Source: Fagopyrum homotropicum
Taxonomy: Eukaryota > Streptophyta > Magnoliopsida > Caryophyllales > Polygonaceae
Assembly: GCA_033239125.1 (NCBI GenBank)
Contig: BSWB01000001.1
Location: 113,144,916 to 113,208,915, forward strand
Direction of reading: 5' to 3'
Length of the DNA stretch: 64,000 nucleotides
Within the stretch, counting starts at the first letter, position 1; every line of letters begins with the position of its first letter. Made by a program: the position numbers and the translations under genes. This document shows positions 45,984-57,715 of this stretch, piece after piece. A model generated the notes under the pieces. It was given only the letters and a program-made list of their open reading frames with translations. It made no database searches and was not told the DNA's origin.

Positions 45984-46488
45984 CTCTGCATGATGGGTGC
46001 TGAAGACGATGACCACTTGCTTCACCATTGCAGCTACTCATTACTTGTGTTGGATCTTGTTTCGAGTTGGCTAAGACTTGCCCGCCCCTACCCATACAGT
46101 AATTGTCTTTGGAACTGGATTGCAACCTCCAGGAAAGTCGATCTTATCTCCCAGGTTCGCCTTTTCACCATCACGAGCTTCATTTATTTCGTATGGAAAG
46201 TTAGGAATGAACTCATCTTCGTCCACAAGACTACTCATACTACTACGTGCGCCCATAACATCATAAATGTCACGAAATATCACTTCTCTTCTCACTGGAA
46301 GGAAAGATCTCGAGAGTCCAAAGCTTGGGCCAATATTCTTGGCATCCATCTCACTTAATGCCTATTGTAACTGTTCTTGGTTCCTTTGATCATTTTCGCA
46401 GTAATATTGTGTTAGTAGCCATCCTCTGTATATGATTTGTTGTTACTAATATAATTATTTCACAAAAAAGAAGTGAATGATTTAGAAT

Positions 46489-46767
46489 TGATAAACTTTT
46501 TTTTAAAGTAAAATGGGAGAATGAAATAGATTTAATTCAAAAAAAAAAAGAAAATGAAATAGATTTATATTGAGAATGAGATATTCTCGTGAACTAGTTT
46601 TCTAATATATAATTGCATGAAAAGTAGACTAAATTTATTTTCTTTCTGTTTTCATAATTAAAACCAAATATCCCCTAAAATCAACAGATTTGAATGCTTA
46701 TATTTCATGAATATACTTCATTTAAACCAACAATACTTTAGAGATTCTTAGACTTGAGAAACATTAT

Positions 46768-46849
<82 letters not shown>

Positions 46850-47360
46850 TCTACTTACGTTTTGAGAGTGGTGTTCTTCATTTTCTTTTTAAAAGAATTT
46901 AGCTTATTAGGCCTTTTTCAATTTTGTGTTTAGTAAATGAATCCTATAATTTTTTACCACTTTCATTTATTGGTAGGTAAAAATAATTAATCCTTCTATT
47001 AAAAAAAAGATAATTGATATTTGTTATTTATTATATAAGGCTAAGTTTTAAATTTTAATTGCTGAATTTTTTTTCCTTTTCTTTTTTATTTCTCATACTA
47101 GAAAGATTTCATACCAAAATTTCATACTAGAATTTTTTCATACCAGATTTTTTTTTTATTTTTTTGGTCATTTTTTATTTTTTATAATTTTTTGGTATGA
47201 AATGCATACCAGAAACTCATACCAGAATTTTTTTTGTTTTATTTTTATTCTTTTTTATTTTTTATAATTTATATACCGGAATTTACATACCTACGTATCG
47301 GATTTACATTCCGGATCTACATTCCGGATTTACATACCGGATTTACTCATACCAAAAGTT
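46489..47360. repeat. AT-rich spacer with a (TA)n tract and CATACCAGAATTT-type short repeats
   Basis: 46770-46848 is an almost pure TA dinucleotide run of about 39 units. From about 47100 to 47360, phrases such as CATACCAGAATTTTT and ACATTCCGGATTTACA recur in loose tandem. No gene. Confidence 0.7.
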
Positions 47361-47369
47361 AAAAAATAT

Positions 47370-48110
47370 AAACCAACGTGTCCCTCTCTGTTTTGTCCAT
47401 TCTCGTCCACAACAAGCCGTCAAGCCTCCTCCCTTCTAGTGACTCACTAGCAACCCCAGGAGGGCCAACATCGACACAAAGACAGCTCCACCCCTCCACC
47501 CGCAGCACCAGTCGGGCCCCGAATACCACCGTCTGCACAACAGCAACCTCCTACCATCACCCCCCTATGTACGCAGACGCCATCACCAATCTCCCTCTCC
47601 CTCCTTCATGAACGCAGGTGACGACGAGCATTCCCAGGCCCCTGCACACAGTCGACCGAACGAGCCCTCCTAGGCCCTTGCACACAGTCAATTGAGACAA
47701 ACAAGTCTTCCCAGACTTGCCGCTCACGGTCGACGGAAAGAGAGAAGCCGCCGCCTTCACCGACTGTAATCGCCGAGGTACACCTTTCTACTTTACTCCC
47801 CCACTTGTCGAACTCGAATCACCGCAACCTCTTGACTTGGTGTGTGCACAGATCCGTTGTTGCGTCGTACCCAACAATGCCCTAATATTCCGAGAGCAGC
47901 CAAAACGGCACGACTAACCCTCATACCAGAAGTAAAATCGAATAAAAGTGAAATCAAATGGATAGACAAAAGTAATTGAAGTTGTAATTACCAAGCTTTG
48001 CATTGACTCTGAAATGGAAAACACTACACAATTTTTGACCTTCCTTTTCGTTGAATCTGAAGCCTAGTTCTACCAAATCCGCATCCGTCATTTTGTCCAC
48101 AAATTAGGGC
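47370..48110. other. GC-richer unassigned segment
   Basis: C-rich plus-strand stretch from 47370 to 47910 with short overlapping ORFs (47378-47611, 47557-47760 minus, 47717-47917), none recognised. It could be a leader or fragment of a lost gene or element. Confidence 0.3.
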
Positions 48111-48237
48111 TTCTTTATTCGCAAGGGGATGGAAAACAGAGGCGGCGGAAAGGTTGCGGCAAGCGGTTGGTCTTCTCCGAATGTAGCAGCTCTCGACGGC
48201 GAGGGCGAAAGACACTTATCTTCTATGGCCACTATTG

Positions 48238-48381
48238 CTACCAGAAGGAGAACGAGAGACTGAGAAAAGGGAAGTAGAAGCGAGAGATTCAGAGAAAGGA
48301 ATGAGGCGGCTACCAAAAGGAGAACGAGAGATTGAGGAAAGGGAAGTAGAAGCGAGAGATTGAGAGAAGGGAATGAGGCGG
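48238..48381. repeat. Perfect-period tandem duplication, 72 bp x 2
   Basis: 48238-48309 and 48310-48381 begin CTACCAGAAGGAGAACGAGA / CTACCAAAAGGAGAACGAGA and differ at a few sites. The minus-strand ORF across it (48104-48394) owes its leucine-rich repeat look to this duplication. Confidence 0.85.
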
Positions 48382-48544
48382 GTAGGGTTTGCACGGTTAA
48401 AAAACCGGGGTATAGTTACTTAATTGTAAAACTTAATAAGCCTAGTTAGTAGATAAGAATATGAAAATGGCCTACTTACCTAATTGACCCAAACGTATTT
48501 AACACACCTCGTATCATAACTATAAACAAAAAAATTATTAAAAA

Positions 48545-48645
48545 TCTTGGTACCAACTCTATATATAGTCACTATAGATCTTACATTATCAGAGTTGGAG
48601 TGTTGGTCGTTCAACCGTCGCTGCCGCCATCTCAGGTAAACTATT
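48545..48645 (+). promoter_or_regulatory. Possible core promoter and first exon edge
   Basis: CTCTATATATAGTC at about 48558 resembles a TATA box. About 35 bases on, a GC-richer leader (GTTCAACCGTCGCTGCCGCC) ends CATCTCAG|GTAAAC, a good 5' splice site. No downstream coding exon is recognised. Confidence 0.25.
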
Positions 48646-48649
48646 CTGT

Positions 48650-49690
48650 CGTATATGAATCACAACAACATTGCATACATTGTATTATAGTCGGTGTACA
48701 TTCCTGCTTCGTAACACAATTTATATTGCTTATATTTTACATTAGTTTCTCCATTTTAGTGTAACTCTACTCTTCTTGGTATGTGAATCATAGCAATTTT
48801 TCAAACAATGTACTTGAATTACTTTAAAACTAGAATCTACCCAAATACAGCATGTCGTGTCTATAGGTCTCATGTTGTTCTATCAAAATGAGGTTATCTA
48901 TGAAAATGAATACACAAAGATTCATCTCTAATGAAGACTGTTTTAGGAGCATATAACATCATGCAGATCTAGACCTTGAAGGTTATTGGGAGGTTGTTAT
49001 AGTACTGCCGAAATATTTCTTCTCATCTCAATTCTAGTCAACCTTTTTTATTTTCTTTCAAATTCTATTATTTGTTTGTGTTCCTCGTTTATGGTTCTTC
49101 TACAAACTTATAGGTTATTTTCCCCCACTTATTTTTTATAGGGTAAAATGGTTAAGTAGACACTTTTTGCATCATTGTGTACAAAGTAGGTAGTTTTGTG
49201 TTTTAGTTAACAAACTAGGGCCCTCATTTTATTAATAAAGATTTATTGAAAGGGTTAATTGGTAATTTCAATTTATTTAAGTCCAAGCCCAATCAAATAA
49301 ATAAAGCCCACGTTTAATTCAAGTCCAATAGGCCCACACGAATTACACAAGCCCAAGCCCAATCTAAAAATACAAATTTTGTTGCTAGTGTGTTTCGAAC
49401 TCCGGGTGATAGGCCCTCCCTCCACCCTTAGACCAGCTGAATTAATTAAACATTGTGTATTCTGTTGTTGATACACGATAATAATACACGATGTTAATAC
49501 ATAAGTTTTCATACACAATTTTGATACATAATTTGACTTACACAATATGAATACACAAATATAAGCAAAATTTCGACCCCTAATTTATGTATTGCGTCTT
49601 TTTGTATTATATAGCCGATATATAGTATTCATACACAATTTTTTTACGTAAGGTTTAGTTACACAAGTTCAAATGAGTTGCGCAAGCCCA
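48650..49690. other. Unassigned AT-rich DNA
   Basis: No supported gene. Contains a 21-mer (GTCTATAGGTCTCATGTTGTT, about 48858, split here only by line) also found near 34388, and scattered ATACACAATTTT/ATACACGAT phrases from 49470 to 49640. Confidence 0.4.
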
Positions 49691-49695
49691 CAATC

Positions 49696-50160
49696 CCGAC
49701 ATTTACACAATCATGGCATTTACACAATCCTGACATTTACACAAATATAATGTATGGAGAAATTATGTAATTACTCAAAAAAGCTGTAAACTGGAAAGAA
49801 AGTAAAAAAAAGTCTGTCATTTACACAACCCCGCCATTTACACAACGTCAACCCCGCCATTTATAAAAGTCCGTCATTTACACAAGCTCATCATTTACAC
49901 AAGCCCGCCATTTGCGCAAGCCCGCCATTTACACAAGTCCGCCATTTACACAAGTCCGCCATTTACACAAGTCTGCCATTTACAAAAGGCCGCCATTTAC
50001 ACAAGCCCGCCATTTACACAAGCCCGCCATTTACAAAAGCCCGCCATTTACAAAAGCCCGGCATTTACACAAGCCCGCCATTTATAAAAGCCCGCCATTT
50101 ACAAAAGACCGTCATTGACAAAGTACCGTCATTTACAAATTACCGTCATTTACAAAAGCC
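49696..50160. repeat. 17-bp minisatellite, about 20 units
   Basis: Unit close to CATTTACACAAGCCCGC. Regular copies run from about 49814 to 50150, with older copies from 49696. Three units make 51 bp, so any frame repeats every 17 codons; that explains the ORF at 49912-50118 (PAIYKSPPFTKARHLHK), which is not a gene. Confidence 0.9.
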
Positions 50161-50742
50161 CATGTTTTTAGTGATACACGATTTCTAATTACCAAAATTA
50201 CAAATCTAAAAAGTAGGGGTTATTTTCTCAAATTAAAATTATGGGACAAACTTAGTAATTTATCAAAATAATGGACAACAATTGTAATTAACTTTAAACT
50301 CTTCTTCGTAGGTTTAACGGGTTTCTCGCCGTCTCCATGGAAGACAACGTCTTTTGAAGTCCGCTCCTATGATGTAAACTTCTACAAATTTTCATTACAG
50401 ACTTCCACTTGCATACATACCATTCTAAAAGTCCTTTTAATCAAAGTAAAACAAAAGTTTGCATTCCACACTTCCACTTACTTACCATTCTGGATTTCCT
50501 TTTAATCAAAGTAAAACAAAAATAATAAACAGGAGGGTTGAGGTTAGAGCGAAGGATAGTTATATAGGATTCATATAGGATCTATATTTTTCGTTTACTC
50601 TTATGCCTCTTAAATTAATTTATTTTAGATTTAAAATTTAGGAAAAAAATAGAGGGGCCTAGTTAGTATATTAGAAACAAAAAGTGCCTTTTAACTAAAT
50701 TTTCTCTTTTTTATATGTGCAGTTTCTATATTATAGTGTAAA
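50161..50742. other. Unassigned spacer
   Basis: AT-rich, no gene supported; AGTCCTTTTAATCAAAGTAAA- and TTCCTTTTAATCAAAGTAAA-type phrases repeat once near 50431 and 50488. Confidence 0.4.
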
Positions 50743-52153
50743 CTAGTCTAATACCCGCACCTTGTGCGGGATTAAGTTCGAATAAATTGTAAAAAAAAAT
50801 TTATTAATTGAAAAATTATTAGCAAAACAAATTAAAACTTTTTTAAAAAAGTGATGACAACCGTTAATGTAACAAAAAAATGTTAAGAAGAATATATTAA
50901 TACCAATCTGATTAGATCATGGAGGAAAAATTAATTATTAAATTTATAATAATTGCCAAAGTGTTATATAAAAAAATTACTTAACAAATTTTCAATTCTT
51001 TTTTTAATATTATTATCTATAACTAAAAAAATTAAAAATTGATTATTTAAAAAAAATCGATTTAATAGTAGGTAATATTATATTTAAATATGGTTCATTT
51101 TCAAAATTAAAATTTTAAAATTAGTTAAAATCAAACTAAGTAATTCTTTGTTATAAATTAGATAAAAACAAAGAATGAAATTTTGTTCATAACTTACTTA
51201 ATAAATAAACTAACTTATTTTTTGTTATGTTTTAGAAGTAAAAAAATGAGAATGAAAATTTTATTTTCAACGTTGATCATAGTTGTACAATTATAATTAT
51301 AATTTTAAAAAATATTTTCAACTCTAAATTTATTTCAAATTTGTATTAATTCTAAATTTAACTTTTTTTAAAAGTATAATAATAGATAGTATAAAATTAT
51401 TAAAACTATAAATCATTTTGTCACAATCTATTTCTTTTTCGGATCATATTTTAAAAATAATTTAAAAAATATACTAACTAATTATTTGTAACAATGTAGA
51501 AAAGGGAAGAAAAAAATTATAAAAGCCTCAAATATTTCATATTCAAGTCAATCCTAATTTTAATCAAATTTTCTCGTAATATTTTCAAGTCAATCCTAAT
51601 TTCAATCAGATTTTCTCGTAACATTTATAATTATGCTTTGAACTAATTTAGATTTTTTTGTAATCTGAAATTTTAAAAATTTGGATTTCAAAGTTTACAT
51701 ATCAAATTCTGTTAAATAATATGAAAATATTTTTATAAAAAACGATTATAAAATATTTATTAAGGTTAATGCAAATATTTTATAAAAAATATTGTTATAT
51801 CTCATATTGTAACCAATAAGATTTAAAAGTTAGTTCAGAATTATTTTGTAAAATCTAGAATCCAAACAAAATCCATTGAAATCTCTAAATTTAGTTAGGT
51901 GATATGATATTTTTTTTTGAATTATTTTTATAACCGTAAGATATATAAATATGATGAGATGGAATTATTTATGTTGAATTGGCATGATGAGATGAAAAAT
52001 GTTTTAAATTTGACTTAAAAATATTATTGAATAATGTCATAATTGTAATTAAAATATAGCAAAATTGTAAATATTTGTCAAAAAATCCTAGGTGGCATAG
52101 TTAAGAGGTTGACATGTGGACTAAAAGGGTTCTGTTTTAGTAGTATATATAGA
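50743..52153 (-). mobile_element. Non-autonomous Helitron, 1.4 kb (minus strand)
   Basis: Minus-strand 5' end A|TCTATATATACTACTAAAAC with CCACATGTC shortly after. 3' end: perfect 7-bp hairpin CCCGCAC-AAG-GTGCGGG (50754-50770), then TATTAGACTAG|T. It is inserted between A and T without target duplication, as Helitrons do. The interior is AT-rich with no Rep/helicase or other gene. Confidence 0.85.
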
Positions 52154-52941
52154 TTCCTTTCAAAAATACAATGTCAATTTGTTAAGGATTATAATATATG
52201 AAATTAATCGATTTGTTTATACATTTTTAAAAAAACTTATTTTCATTATGTAACTTAAATTATTTAGATTTTAAACAAGAAATTACTTAACCTTATTGGA
52301 ATTTAAATTATTAGCATTTTATTTAATTTTAAAATTGTACTATGCTAATTATAAGTTTTTGTACTATTCTAATTATTAGTTGTTGTTTCTTTATGTTGCT
52401 GAATCTGAAAGAAAACAATAACCGATTGTCATTTTCTAGATGATCTAACTATTTACCATCACGTTAAATTGAAAATCGAAGTTGTTGTAAGTAACTTGTA
52501 GAACAATTTTCCTAAATACAAATTTAAGGAAATATACTTAACGGATATGACATTAATTGATAATAATATCGTAAATATCATAACTAAATTTATATTTAAA
52601 TAGTTCACTTATCATTTTATGAAATGTAGGAAAATAAGATGCTTACTACTATTCAAAATAAGGATATTGATAGATTCATTTTTAAATTTTATTCTAATTT
52701 GTAATAACTATAACACAAAAGTATATGATCCATTTTTAAGTAATAAAATACCATTATAGATATCCACACACATATGCTGCAACTTTAATACGTGTATATA
52801 CAGAAGATATATATATATAAGATGATTTATTTTTAAAAAAAGCTATTAAATTACTTAAATAGTTTTTGTAGGCGGTGCTCCGGAATCCATGAGACGGTCA
52901 GCACCGAACGACCCAAGACTTTTGGGGTTTAGCGATCGATG
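52154..52941. other. AT-rich DNA leading to the esterase upstream region
   Basis: No gene to 52870. From 52871 the composition changes (GGCGGTGCTCCGGAATCC...), which I take as the upstream region of the esterase gene, separated from its start codon by the copia insertion. Confidence 0.5.
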
Positions 52942-53139
52942 TATCAACGGTTACAAACGGATAACGCATATCACGCATATCTTCACGCTATATATCTTCC
53001 ATATCTTCCATTCTTATCTTTTTCTATTATACTTTCCTTTTTATGAAGATATTATGAATCATGTAAACTTGTATATATGTGTACTCTGTAAACGATCAGT
53101 AGTGAATATCAATTATCATTCAATCCCTCAACATCTTTA
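52942..53139 (+). repeat. 5' LTR of the copia element
   Basis: 198 bp; contains CGCTATATATCTT as a possible TATA box. The LTR is followed directly by the PBS. Confidence 0.92.
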
Positions 53140-53151
53140 TGGTATCAGAGC
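53140..53151 (+). other. Primer binding site TGGTATCAGAGC
   Basis: Abuts the 5' LTR; standard initiator-Met primer complement for copia elements. Confidence 0.93.
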
Positions 53152-53213
53152 AAACGTTTTTTTTTCTTTCGTAAACCCCTATCTGCCTCATCTTCTTCTA
53201 CCCGCTGTCACTA

Positions 53214-54290
53214 ATGGCTTCCATCGATTCTACTGCCGATGACTCTATTGCCGGTAACAACAATAACTCCATTCCTCCTCCTTCCAACAACAATAACAAC
53301 ACCAACTCCCTCCTTTCTACTGCAAACAACTCATCCACCATCAACTTCAACATTCCGAATCTAAACATTAAACTCGATATTCACAACTATTCATTGTGGA
53401 AGAGCACCGTCCTATCGGCTCTTGAGGCGTTTGAACTCGACTCTCTTATTGATCAGACTATCAACCCGCCACCAGTCACTCTCTCGCCGGCTGCTGGCTC
53501 CACCACTCGGACTCCAAACCCGGAGTTCACTGCCTGGAAACGAAAAGACAAAATAGTCCTACTTTGGCTCCGGCTAACTCTCTCAGATCGTGCCCTAGCG
53601 TTAGTGGCTCGCGCGACCACCTCTGCTGAAGCATGGAACACGTTGGAAAAGACCTACCAATCCCAAACTAGGGCTCGCCGAATGGCCCTAAAGCAACAAC
53701 TTCAGACACTCCAAAAAGGATCTCTCTCCATGATCGAGTACGTTGAACGAAAACGTGCTATCGCCGACTCTCTCGCTGATAGTCTTTATATCGTCCCCAC
53801 GAAGACTTAATAAGCTACATTCTCAACGGTCTTGATTCCTCCTACGGAACTTTTCGAACGGCGTTTATGATGCGAGTTGACGATCCTACTGTCGATGATT
53901 TAATTGGATTACTTCTCCAGGAAGAGGAGCGAATTAATCTTGACGCTCAAATTACAAATACAACTGTGGGCGTACAAACGAACCCTTCCCTCTCAAACCA
54001 ACCATCAGCACTTTATACATCCACCAACTCACGCTCTGCAGGCCGCTCTAATGGCTCATCATCCGATAATTCTCGCCGTCAGCCATCCCACTTTGATCGC
54101 TCCTCACGCTCTCACAACAATGCTCACAACAACACCTATTCTGGAGATTCTCGCTTTGATCAGTATGGCCGTCCTAAGGTACCGTGTCAAATTTGTGGCC
54201 AAACTAGTCATCGTGCATTAAACTATTGGAATCGTCATAATGAGAATGATTATCCTCCCCGTCGGCGTTCGTCTAACACTAGCAACTCAG
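53214..54290 (+). pseudogene. Copia gag, one frameshift and a damaged zinc knuckle
   Basis: ATG at 53214 (MASIDSTADD) opens 198 codons with a gag block (LDIHNYSLWKSTVLSALEAF, EAWNTLEKTYQS). A one-base loss near 53797 brings in TAA TAA; the downstream frame (GLDSSYGTF, VDDPTVDDLIGLLLQEEERI) continues the protein. The CCHC knuckle near 54185-54235 reads CQICGQTSHRALNY, so its last cysteine is tyrosine, a single G-to-A change. Confidence 0.9.
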
Positions 54291-57200
54291 CCCACATGCA
54301 ATCAACTACTTCTCGTTCGGCCAACACAGCAAGTATGTCCTCTCCGTCTTCCGTTGTCGATCCATCATGGTATTTTGATACAGGTGCCACCGACCATGTC
54401 ACGTCACAACTCGACAACTTGAATGTCTCGGAGACCTATCATGGGCAAGATCGCATGCAAGTTGGAAACGGTACAAAGTTACTCATTTCAAATGTTGGTT
54501 CGACTATTTTACCTACTTTGCATGCTTCCGTTCGATTACCTACTATTTTCCATGTGCCTGACATAACCAAAAATCTCTTAAGTGTCTCGAAACTTAGCCG
54601 TGATAATAAGGTTTATGTTGTGTTCTTTCCTACTTGTTGTCTTGTCAAGGATATGCAGGGCAAAACCCTTCTTCGCGGAACCCTTGACCATGGCCTTTAC
54701 CGTCTACACCCACCACATGGGACGTGTCCTCCTTCTCGTGCGAGTCCTCCTCACGCTCTACTTAGCTCTCGCACCTCCTTAGAAGTCTGGCATCGACGAT
54801 TAGCACATCCTCATGAGTCTGTTTTACGGCATTTAGCCTCGTCATTTAATCTTCCAGTTGCGTTAAATAAGTTCCCATCTGTTTGTGGGGCATGTCAATT
54901 AGGCAAGAGTCATAGGTTTCATCTTCCCGTTTCTCATAAAACATCGCAAAAACCTTTTGATTTAGTGTATTCGGACGTTTGGGGTCCGTCCCCTATTTTA
55001 TCGTTGAATGGGTCACGTTATTTTGTTTTTTTTATTGATGATGCTACTAAGTTCATTTGGATTTTCTTCATGTCACAAAAGTCGCAGGTTCGAGACTTGT
55101 TCATCGCTTTTCACTCTATGGTCAAAACACAATTCTCCACAAAAATCAAAAGCCTTCAAACCGATGGTGGAGGCGAATTTGTTGCTCTAACTTCGTTCTT
55201 ATCCTCACAGGGAATTATCCATCGTGTGTCATGTCCTCATACACAAGAACAAAACGGTGCAGCGGAACGTCGTAATCGGGTAGTTGTTGAGAAGGGCCTT
55301 TCTCTTCTTGCTCAAGCCAACCTTCCGCACATGTTTTGGGAGAATGCGTTCCATACCGCAGTATTTCTCCACAATCGCACTCCCTCGCCTCACCTACATC
55401 ATAAATCCCCTTTCCAACTTCTATTTCAAAGAACTCCCGACTACTCTTTTCTTAGAGTTTTTGGATGCCTCTGCTATCCCTTTTTGCGTCCCTACAACAA
55501 ACACAAGATTGATTTTCGCTCTCTTCCATGTCTCTTCTTAGGATACAGCTCAAATCACAAGGGCTATCTCTGCTTTCATATTCCTACCTCTCGAATTTAT
55601 GTGGCTCGTCACGTCGCCTTCGATGAGGACACGTTCCCGTTCATCTCCATGCAAAATTCATCTCCTCCTACGTCAAAACCTCCCTCCATGCAAACCACTT
55701 CCAACTCATTACTAGATCTTGCACATGCCATGCAAACACCACCACCTTCATCAGCCCCTCTGTCTGCATCAACAGAACCGACAGTCACCACATATCCCTT
55801 ACCAGCAACCACGACCACCTCTCCGGTGTCATCCCCTACACCTACCACCTCTCCTTCTCCACCACCACCCCCACCTCCTCCACCACGGCAAACTAGGCAT
55901 AGCCACCGTACACACACACACCTAATGTTAGACTTAAAGATTATGTGTGTCATTCGACCACCAAAATTTCTACAACCGAACCCACTACCTTTAATCAAGC
56001 TTCCAAACTACCCGAGTGGCAGCATGCAATGCAGGAAGAATATCGGACCCTCATGCGAAATGGTACTTGGGACCTCGTCCCCCGTCCTACTAATGCTAAC
56101 CTTATTGGTTGTAAGTGGGTGTTCAGGATAAAACAGAATGCGGACGGCACTATGCAACGGTACAAAGCCTGTCTAGTTGCAAAAGGATTCAATCAAGAAG
56201 AAGGCGTTGATTTCTTTGACACCTTTAGTCCGGTGATAAAGCCCACTACTATTCGTATTGTTCTAACTCTGGCTCTATCAAGAGGTTGGCCCATACGCTA
56301 ACTTGATGTCAACAATGCCTTCCTCAACGGCGATCTTAACGAAACAGTTTATATGGCTCAACCACCTGGTTTTACTCATCCGATTCATAGTACACATGTT
56401 TGCCGTCTCCGTAAGGCTCTTTACGGCTTGAAACAGGCACCTCGGGCGTGGTACACCAAACTAAAAACATTCTTCACCACACATGGATTCCGCGCTTGCC
56501 AATCTGATACTTCGTTGTTCGTCTTTCACTCCGCAACGGTAACCATTTATGTATTGGCTTATGTTGACGATTTAATTATTACAGGTTCTAGCACTTCCGC
56601 CATTTCCGCTCTCACCAACCTTCTCCACCGGACGTTCTCCATTCGGGATTTAGGTTCTCTTGGCTTCTTTCTCGGCTTGGAAGTATCTCGCAATTCTGAC
56701 TCTCTACACTTGTCTCAGGCGAAATATATTTCAGATGTATTACTTCGGGCTAAAATGTCTGATAGCCGACCCATACGATCTCCTGCCGATCCCACATCTC
56801 GTCTCCTGCCGGAGGGTGACCCTTTTGACGACCCTTCTCTCTATCGTCGCATAGTTGGCTCATTACAATATATCACCATAACCCGCCCAGAAATATCCTA
56901 TGCTGTGAATCGTGTTTGCCAATTTATGCACTGTCCGCGGATTCCACACTGGCAAGCCGTTAAGCGGATCTTGCGATATTTAAATGGTACTTCTCATATG
57001 GGACTTTTGATTCGTTCATCTCCGGCTATCAATCTAACAGCCTACACTGATGCCGGGTGGGCTGCAGACCGTTCCGACTATCGCTCCTAATACGGATTCG
57101 CAGTTTACTTGGGACCAACTCTAATCAGCTGGACCTCTCGCAAGCAAAAGGTAGTCGCTCGATCTAGCACGGAAGCGGAATATCGCGCCCTTGCCTACAC

Positions 57201-57540
57201 AGCCGCAGAGGTCATGTGGATTATCCAACTTCTTCGCGAACTTCGTATCACCATGCCTACTCCGCCGTTACTCTTATGTGACAATATCGGTGCTCAATTC
57301 ATGTCCAAAAACCCAGTTGTTGGCTCCCGATCGAAACACATCCATTTGGACTATTTTTTTGTTCGGGAACAAGTCGAGGCCGGCCAACTGCAAGTTCGTC
57401 ATGTATCATCTGCAGCTCAGATCGCTGATATCTTCACAAAACCTCTTGGTTCCGCACGGTTCAGTCTTCTACGGTCCAAGCTTCTTGTTCTTAACAGACC
57501 ATCAGCTTGCCGGGGGGTATCAACGGTTACAAACGGATAA
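54291..57540 (+). pseudogene. Copia pol: protease, integrase, RT, RNase H (broken)
   Basis: Protease core WYFDTGATDHV at about 54370-54400, GAG-pre-integrase (VWHRRLAHPHES, CGACQLGKSH), integrase with SDVWGP, QTDGGGEF and EQNGAAERRNR (DDE intact). Then a variable proline/threonine-rich linker in which a (CA)n run (55910-55920) shifts the frame. RT: GCKWVFRIK, TAA at 56299 before LDVNNAFLNG, AYVDDLII with the catalytic DD intact. RNase H: TDAGWAADRSD, TAA at 57088, STEAEYRAL, SKHIHLDYFFVREQV, ADIFTKPL. Few lesions and one LTR difference agree on a recent copy. Confidence 0.93.
57507..57517 (+). other. Polypurine tract of the copia element
   Basis: TTGCCGGGGGG immediately before the 3' LTR. 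Confidence 0.7.
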
Positions 57541-57715
57541 CGCATATCACGCATATCTTCACGCTATATATCTTCCATATCTTCCATTCTTATCTTTTTC
57601 TATTATACTTTCCTTTTCATGAAGATATTATGAATCATGTAAACTTGTATATATGTGTACTCTGTAAACGATCAGTAGTGAATATCAATTATCATTCAAT
57701 CCCTCAACATCTTTA
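57518..57715 (+). repeat. 3' LTR of the copia element
   Basis: 198 bp, TATCAACGG...CATCTTTA, followed by CGATG. The insertion lies about 200 bp before the esterase start codon. Confidence 0.92.

Larger units (their letters stand above)
35802..46470 (+). pseudogene. 5'-truncated L1-type LINE with 18-bp TSD, split by a gypsy element
   Basis: GAAGTGAATGATTTAGAA occurs at 35784-35801 and 46471-46488. The body is 35802-36279 plus 45989-46470, and codes for the end of ORF2: EEGGLGFKEIL, WVNAHILKGQSI, FSFAWNQIFKVRD, then VWNRLCIPKCSFIAWI. The zinc-binding RVT motif (CHLC...HLLHHC) is restored when the insert is removed, because the cut falls in the second cysteine codon. The tail VWKVRNELIF ends at a stop (46358). 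A short A-rich end (CACAAAAAA) precedes the TSD. Early nonsense and frameshift changes show it is inactive; 5' truncation is typical of LINE insertion. Confidence 0.92.
52942..57715 (+). mobile_element. Near-complete Ty1/copia element with TA...TA termini, TSD CGATG
   Basis: Two 198-bp LTRs (52942-53139, 57518-57715), starting TATCAACGG and ending CATCTTTA, with CGATG at 52937-52941 and 57716-57720. I see one LTR difference (T/C in CTTTTTATGAAG), so it is very recent. Gag, protease, integrase, RT and RNase H are all present in copia order. Short LTRs suggest an Ale/Retrofit-like lineage, as inference. It is inactive because of two frameshifts and at least two stops. Confidence 0.95.

Noticed and set aside
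48104..48394. Leucine-rich membrane-like ORF (minus)
   Set aside because: Its repeated look comes from a 72-bp tandem duplication; no homologous domain.
49810..50160. CRISPR-like array
   Set aside because: Units are contiguous 17-bp tandem repeats without unique spacers, in a plant nuclear context.
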